Made by a program: the position numbers and the translations under genes | DNA from: Opitutales bacterium UBA7389 | Lineage (GTDB): Bacteria > Verrucomicrobiota > Verrucomicrobiia > Opitutales > Opitutaceae | Assembly: GCA_002474325.1 (NCBI GenBank) | Contig: DKNL01000118.1 | Location: forward strand, 1-10,767 | Length of the DNA stretch: 10,767 bases | Direction: 5' to 3' | Shown here: positions 7,542 through 10,767 of the stretch, one piece after another | Layout of the letters: every line of letters begins with the position of its first letter | Numbering within the stretch: the stretch's first letter is position 1 | Notes under the pieces: model-generated | The model's input: the letters and a program-made list of their open reading frames with translations, nothing else | What the model was told of the DNA's origin: nothing | Database searches by the model: none

Positions 7542-8192
7542 ATGACCAGAAAAGAGAGAGCATCCTATGTTGATCAGGAACTGGACGGACTCTACCCGAA
7601 TCCTCCAATTCCTCTGGATCACAAGGATTCCTACACTCTTTTAGTCGCGGTTCTGCTATCCGCTCAATGCACGGACATTCGAGTCAATAAAACGACGCCC
7701 AGTCTCTGGGCCCTGGCAGATAATCCTTTCGATATGTCGAAGGTAGAGGCCCCGAGGATCGAAGATGTCGTCCGGCCGTGTGGTTTGGCCCCGCGAAAGG
7801 CTCAAGCTATCCACGACTTATCAAAAATTCTGGTTGAAAATTACGATGGCGAGGTGCCGGAGGATTTTGATTCCCTAGAGGCTTTGCCTGGAGTGGGCCA
7901 TAAGACGGCGTCGGTCGTGATGGCACAAGCGTTTGGACATCGTGCCTTCCCTGTAGATACGCATATACATCGACTTGCTCAGAGATGGGGATTAACCAAC
8001 GGCAAGAATGTAGTTCAAACGGAAAAGGATCTTAAAAAGCTGTTCCCAAAAGAGCGATGGAATGACCTGCATCTCCAGATGATATACTACGGGCGGGAAT
8101 ACTGCACGGCTCGCGGTTGCGATGGCACGGTTTGCCCGATTTGTCGAGCCTTGTTCCCTGCGAGGAAGAAAGCGGTGTCTACGCGAAAATAA
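7542..8192 (+). CDS. nth: Endonuclease III, DNA glycosylase/AP lyase
   Basis: Endonuclease III excises oxidised pyrimidines and cuts the abasic site by beta-elimination in base-excision repair. The 216-residue product is full length. LLVAVLLSAQCTDIRVNK (about 33-50) is the standard N-terminal helix motif. The helix-hairpin-helix LPGVGHKTASVV contains the catalytic Lys121, and the GPD-type loop AFPVDTHIHRLAQRWGL contains the catalytic Asp139. The C-terminal cluster region has four cysteines, C188, C193, C198 and C201 (C-X4-C-X4-C-X2-C). This is unlike the C-X6-C-X2-C-X5-C loop of E. coli Nth, so iron-sulfur binding is likely but not certain. The C-terminus is basic. Only a weak purine stretch (AAGAGA) precedes the ATG. 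The gene diverges from gcvP and is followed by a strong hairpin. Confidence 0.96.
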   Translation: MTRKERASYVDQELDGLYPNPPIPLDHKDSYTLLVAVLLSAQCTDIRVNKTTPSLWALADNPFDMSKVEAPRIEDVVRPCGLAPRKAQAIHDLSKILVENYDGEVPEDFDSLEALPGVGHKTASVVMAQAFGHRAFPVDTHIHRLAQRWGLTNGKNVVQTEKDLKKLFPKERWNDLHLQMIYYGREYCTARGCDGTVCPICRALFPARKKAVSTRK

Positions 8193-8226
8193 AAAGGCCC
8201 CTCCCTGAAATGGGAGGAGCTTCGCG
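8182..8226. terminator. Hairpin terminator after nth, best formed on the minus strand
   Basis: GCCCCTCCC (8197-8205) and GGGAGGAGC (8212-8220) flank a 6-nt loop, TGAAAT. In minus-strand RNA all nine positions pair (one G-U) and the stem is followed by CTTTTTATTTT, the form of an intrinsic terminator. In plus-strand RNA one position is a C-A mismatch and no U-tract follows. The plus-strand stem can, however, extend with CGCGAA (8182-8187) and TTCGCG (8221-8226), reaching into the nth stop codon. It probably marks the 3' end of nth, and may also stop antisense transcription arriving from the ilvE side. Confidence 0.6.
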
Positions 8227-8432
8227 AAAATTTATCAGCCATTGAGGTAGTATTACAGGATCGCAGGTTCCACAGACTAGGGGGCTAGTGGGCGTTATCC
8301 TCATGGCTGTCTATGGTATTCCCTAATCAAAGCGGGCAAATCGCAAAACCTGAGGTAATTCTCTCCATATATGTGCGCATACAACAGATTTTTCTTTTGC
8401 AAGCGGCCGAGGAACAAGCAGTTATTACCGCG

Positions 8433-9299
8433 ATGAAGATTTTCCTGGATGGCGAATTCGTAGAAAAAGAGGATGCGAAGATCTCGGTTTTCGATCACGG
8501 TCTGCTATATGGGGATGGAATATTCGAAGGAATCCGAGTCTACCGCAAATGCGTCTACCGCTTGCAGGAGCACCTCGAGCGTTTGTGGCATTCAGCCAAA
8601 GACATACTTTTGGAGATCCCCATGTCCCCGAAGGAAATGGAAGAGGCGGTGTGCGAATCCTGTCGCCAGAATGGGATTGTAGACGGATACATCCGTTTGC
8701 TCGTCACCCGTGGGAGAGGGGACCTGGGGCTTTCGCCCAACTCGTGCCCGAATCCTTCGATTATTATCATCGCTGATACCATCCGTCTCTATCCTGAGGA
8801 TTATTACACGGAAGGCCTCTCGATTGTTACGGTGCCCACGCGGCGATCCGGACCTGCGGCTTTGAATCCGGCCATCAAGTCGCTCAATTATCTTAACAAC
8901 ATTCTTGCGAAAATTGAGGCGGCGCAAAGTGGAGCGCTGGAGGCCATTATGCTCAATGATCAAGGTTACGTGGCGGAATGCACGGGCGATAACATATTCA
9001 TTGTTCACAAAGGTCGGATGTACACGCCAGATGTGTCGAATGGCGCTCTTCGTGGGATTACTCGCGGAGCGGTTATTGAACTAGCGGAATCGAAAGGCAT
9101 TCCTATCAAGGAGTGCAACCTAACCCGTCACGAGATTTGGAATGCCGATGAGTGCTTTCTCACGGGAACAGCCGCTGAACTCATTCCCGTAGTAAAGTTG
9201 GATGGGCGCGTAATTGGTTCGGGCAAGCCAGGCGGGTTGACCAAAAAGCTGCACGCGGCATTCCATGAGGAAGTCTTGACGCGTGGGGTGCTGCTTTAG
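8433..9299 (+). CDS. ilvE: Class IV aminotransferase, probable branched-chain amino acid aminotransferase
   Basis: A PLP enzyme of fold type IV, most likely performing the last step of valine, leucine and isoleucine synthesis by exchanging the amino group with glutamate. The 288-residue product starts MKIFLDGEFVEKEDAKISVF and continues DHGLLYGDGIFEGIRVY (about 21-37), the branched-chain type signature. RLLVTRGRGDLGLSP follows. NPAIKSLNYLNNILAKIEAA carries the presumed Schiff-base Lys149. VAECTGDNIFIV carries Glu182, and TGTAAELIPV lies near the C-terminus. An upstream in-frame ATG at 8313 would add 40 residues with no family counterpart, so I start at 8433; a GAGGA lies about 18 nt upstream, too far for a normal ribosome site. 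D-amino acid or aminodeoxychorismate-type activity is an alternative within the same family. No other ilv gene is nearby. Confidence 0.88.
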   Translation: MKIFLDGEFVEKEDAKISVFDHGLLYGDGIFEGIRVYRKCVYRLQEHLERLWHSAKDILLEIPMSPKEMEEAVCESCRQNGIVDGYIRLLVTRGRGDLGLSPNSCPNPSIIIIADTIRLYPEDYYTEGLSIVTVPTRRSGPAALNPAIKSLNYLNNILAKIEAAQSGALEAIMLNDQGYVAECTGDNIFIVHKGRMYTPDVSNGALRGITRGAVIELAESKGIPIKECNLTRHEIWNADECFLTGTAAELIPVVKLDGRVIGSGKPGGLTKKLHAAFHEEVLTRGVLL

Positions 9300-9344
9300 C
9301 CTTAAAACCGAGCGTCAAAGCGGTATTTCATAGTTAGTTTTTTG

Positions 9345-9360
9345 GTCACTTTGAAGTGAC
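9345..9360. repeat. Inverted repeat downstream of ilvE
   Basis: GTCACTT (9345-9351) and AAGTGAC (9354-9360) are perfect 7-bp arms around a 2-bp centre, 45 bp after the ilvE stop. As RNA this makes at most a 6-bp stem with a 4-nt loop. No U-tract follows on the plus strand, and on the minus strand the stem is followed by A residues, so it is a poor intrinsic terminator. A protein-binding dyad is the alternative reading. The rest of the 288-bp gap to mcsA holds no open frame or RNA gene that I recognise. Confidence 0.3.
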
Positions 9361-9535
9361 ACAGACGCGTTTGCTCCGGCTCGAGCTCGGCTTTTCTCCG
9401 GGTGCGGTTAAATTTGCTTCAAAATTGGCAAAAAAATCTACTGGGTCATTGATTCTGGGCTCTCTGGGGGTTAGATTTACGCTTCTGTAATAATTGGCGC
9501 GGCTTATGCGATGTATTTTTGTTCATTTATGTAGC

Positions 9536-9547
9536 GAAAACGTTTTC
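9536..9547 (+). promoter_or_regulatory. LacI-family-like operator palindrome upstream of mcsA
   Basis: GAAAACGTTTTC is a perfect 12-bp palindrome with the central CG dyad typical of LacI/GalR-family operators (compare the PurR box core, AAACGTTT). It lies 40 bp before the mcsA start, where a repressor would overlap a promoter. GATACT (9554-9559) and GATAAT (9565-9570) just downstream are possible -10 elements, but I see no matching -35. No LacI-family gene is in the window, so the regulator is unknown. Confidence 0.4.
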
Positions 9548-9587
9548 CTGTTGGATACTGAAAGGATAATTGGGTAAAAGTTGAGTT

Positions 9588-10106
9588 ATGGCTAAGGCTT
9601 TGAAATGCGACGTTTGCGATAAGAATGCGACAGTGCACCTGACGCAGATCATCAATAACCAGATTCATAAAATCGATCTCTGCGAGTCTTGCGCTGAGGA
9701 GAAGGGAATTACGAATCCCGATGGGTATTCACTAGCCGATCTGCTGGTGAAGCCTGAAGTCGCTTCTGAAGATGCTGCGGAATCGTTTGAGTCGCTAGGC
9801 GAATGCCCGGAATGCGGCTACACGCAAAAGGAATTCAAGAAGACGGGTAGGCTGGGCTGCGAGCAATGCTATGAAACCTTCAGGCCTCTGCTGAGCCGGG
9901 CTCTGGATGGAATGCATCGAGGCGATCAGCACAAGGGTAAAGTCCCCGAGGAAGCCCTGGAAAGAAAGTCTTACGAAGATAGAATTAATTTGTTGGAAGG
10001 CGATTTGCAGAAGGCTATTGCTAACGAGCAATACGAAGAAGCGGCCGAATACCGCGATGAGATCTTGGAGCTAAAGAAATCTTTGGAGGCGGAAGAGACT
10101 GCGTAA
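9588..10106 (+). CDS. mcsA: McsA-like zinc-binding protein with UVR motif, activator of McsB
   Basis: In Bacillus, McsA is a zinc-binding adaptor that activates the protein arginine kinase McsB in the ClpCP quality-control pathway. The 172-residue product has four CXXC pairs: Cys7/Cys10, Cys32/Cys35, Cys73/Cys76 and Cys91/Cys94. These suit two bound zinc ions. The McsA-typical turn MHRGDQHKGKVP lies at 109-120. A C-terminal UvrB/UvrC (UVR) helical motif spans about 128-166, with KAIANEQYEEAAEYRDEI as its core. The mcsB start follows the stop after 5 bp, so the two are certainly an operon. Only a weak TTGAG-like stretch precedes the ATG. A generic UvrB/UvrC-motif protein is the fallback name, but the following mcsB makes the McsA role likely. 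Confidence 0.9.
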   Translation: MAKALKCDVCDKNATVHLTQIINNQIHKIDLCESCAEEKGITNPDGYSLADLLVKPEVASEDAAESFESLGECPECGYTQKEFKKTGRLGCEQCYETFRPLLSRALDGMHRGDQHKGKVPEEALERKSYEDRINLLEGDLQKAIANEQYEEAAEYRDEILELKKSLEAEETA

Positions 10107-10111
10107 CGCTG

Positions 10112-10767
10112 ATGGTTATCAAAGACATCTTTGACGGGAAGTCCGTTATGACCGAGGGGGCGGCGAAAAAGTGCCCAGTCGTTCTCATGACACGCGTGCG
10201 TTTGGCCCGTAACCTGATGGACCACCCATTTCCGGGATGGGCCAAGATGCCTCAAAAAAAGGATGTGTTAGAGACATGTTTACCCGCCGTTGCCTCGCTT
10301 CGTCCGATGAAACGAGGGATCACTGCGGAAATCGAGGAACTGTCGGATTTGGAGAAACAGATTTTGGTAGAACGGCACTTGATTAGCCGGGAATTGTCGG
10401 GATCGCCAGAAAGGGCCGGGGTAGTTATAAGCAAAGACCAATCGGTGTCGGTCATGATAAACGAAGAGGATCATCTCAGGATGCAGGTGGTCAAGTCCGG
10501 CTACCAGTTTAAGAGCGCGTGGAATACGGTCAATAATTTGGATACCGCTCTTGAAGGAGGCTTGAATTACGCTTTTTCATCCCGCCTCGGCTATTTGACT
10601 GCTTGCCCGACTAACGTGGGCACGGGAATGCGAGCATCCGCAATGATGCACCTTCCCGCTCTGGTCATTTCCAATCAGATGGAGAAAGTGGTCAGAGCAG
10701 TAAATCAGCTGGGAATTGCGGTTCGCGGCTTGTTTGGCGAGGGATCGGATGCCAGCGGCAGCATTTT
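10112..10767 (+). CDS. mcsB: Protein arginine kinase McsB, N-terminal 218 residues, cut by window edge
   Basis: McsB transfers phosphate from ATP to arginine side chains of proteins; in Firmicutes the phosphoarginine tags clients for ClpCP degradation. It belongs to the ATP:guanido phosphotransferase (creatine/arginine kinase) fold. Visible motifs in order are VVLMTRVRLARNLMDHPFPG (about 23-42), EKQILVERHLISREL, the catalytic VMINEEDHLRMQ loop (NEED at 117-120), YAFSSRLGYLTACPTNVGTG (Cys165 in the guanidino-kinase Cys loop), RASAMMHLPALV, and NQLGIAVRGLFGEGSDASGS at the window end. The frame is open to the edge; the rest of the catalytic domain and the C-terminal region lie outside. I chose the ATG at 10112, 5 bp after mcsA. 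An internal Met (residue 13) is possible, but the first fits the known N-terminal length better. No Shine-Dalgarno sequence is evident. Whether clpC follows cannot be seen. Confidence 0.95.
   Translation, partial: MVIKDIFDGKSVMTEGAAKKCPVVLMTRVRLARNLMDHPFPGWAKMPQKKDVLETCLPAVASLRPMKRGITAEIEELSDLEKQILVERHLISRELSGSPERAGVVISKDQSVSVMINEEDHLRMQVVKSGYQFKSAWNTVNNLDTALEGGLNYAFSSRLGYLTACPTNVGTGMRASAMMHLPALVISNQMEKVVRAVNQLGIAVRGLFGEGSDASGSI

Noticed and set aside
8313..8432. 40-residue N-terminal extension of the ilvE-like protein
   Set aside because: Family members start at the equivalent of MKIFLDGEFV; the added residues show no conserved pattern and no ribosome site supports the upstream ATG.
8592..9008. 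Minus-strand 138-codon open frame inside ilvE
   Set aside because: It is a shadow of the aminotransferase reading frame; the plus-strand protein has full family motifs across the same span.
9376..9397. Weak hairpin CCGG/TCGG followed by CTTTTCT after ilvE, considered as a terminator
   Set aside because: Only four base pairs, one of them G-U, with a 7-nt loop; too weak to call.

Overview
This is a housekeeping segment of a bacterial chromosome with one decayed regulatory gene. I saw no mobile element, CRISPR array, tRNA, rRNA or defence system. The likely source is a Gram-negative-type bacterium of the Verrucomicrobiota (Opitutia-like) lineage. That placement is inference, from the style of the PNPase, endonuclease III and response-regulator sequences, a mcsA-mcsB pair, roughly balanced base composition, and start codons that almost all lack a Shine-Dalgarno sequence. 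A 16S or marker-protein search would settle it.

Left part, all on the minus strand. The window opens inside pnp (N-terminal 456 residues of polynucleotide phosphorylase). Upstream of it lies rpsO (ribosomal protein S15), the classic rpsO-pnp order. Both genes have leaders with inverted repeats that could carry regulation. Next comes the wreck of a NarL/FixJ-type response regulator (about 2122-2760), with one internal stop and two frame breaks. A run of three minus-strand genes follows in transcription order gcvP (glycine decarboxylase P-protein, 972 aa), an EstA/esterase D-type alpha/beta hydrolase and a DUF445 membrane protein. They have short gaps (58 and 5 bp) and are probably co-transcribed.

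Right part, all on the plus strand. A 111-bp divergent region separates gcvP from nth (endonuclease III). nth is followed by a strong inverted repeat, an ilvE-like class IV aminotransferase, a 288-bp intergenic stretch with two palindromes, then mcsA (zinc-binding, UVR motif) and mcsB (protein arginine kinase, cut by the window end).

Functionally the window combines RNA turnover and translation (pnp, rpsO), glycine and branched-chain amino acid metabolism (gcvP, ilvE), base-excision repair (nth) and protein quality control by arginine phosphorylation (mcsAB). The points most worth a second look are the multiply broken response regulator, the non-canonical cysteine spacing in the Nth cluster loop, the mcsAB pair with a LacI-type palindrome upstream, and the near absence of Shine-Dalgarno sites.
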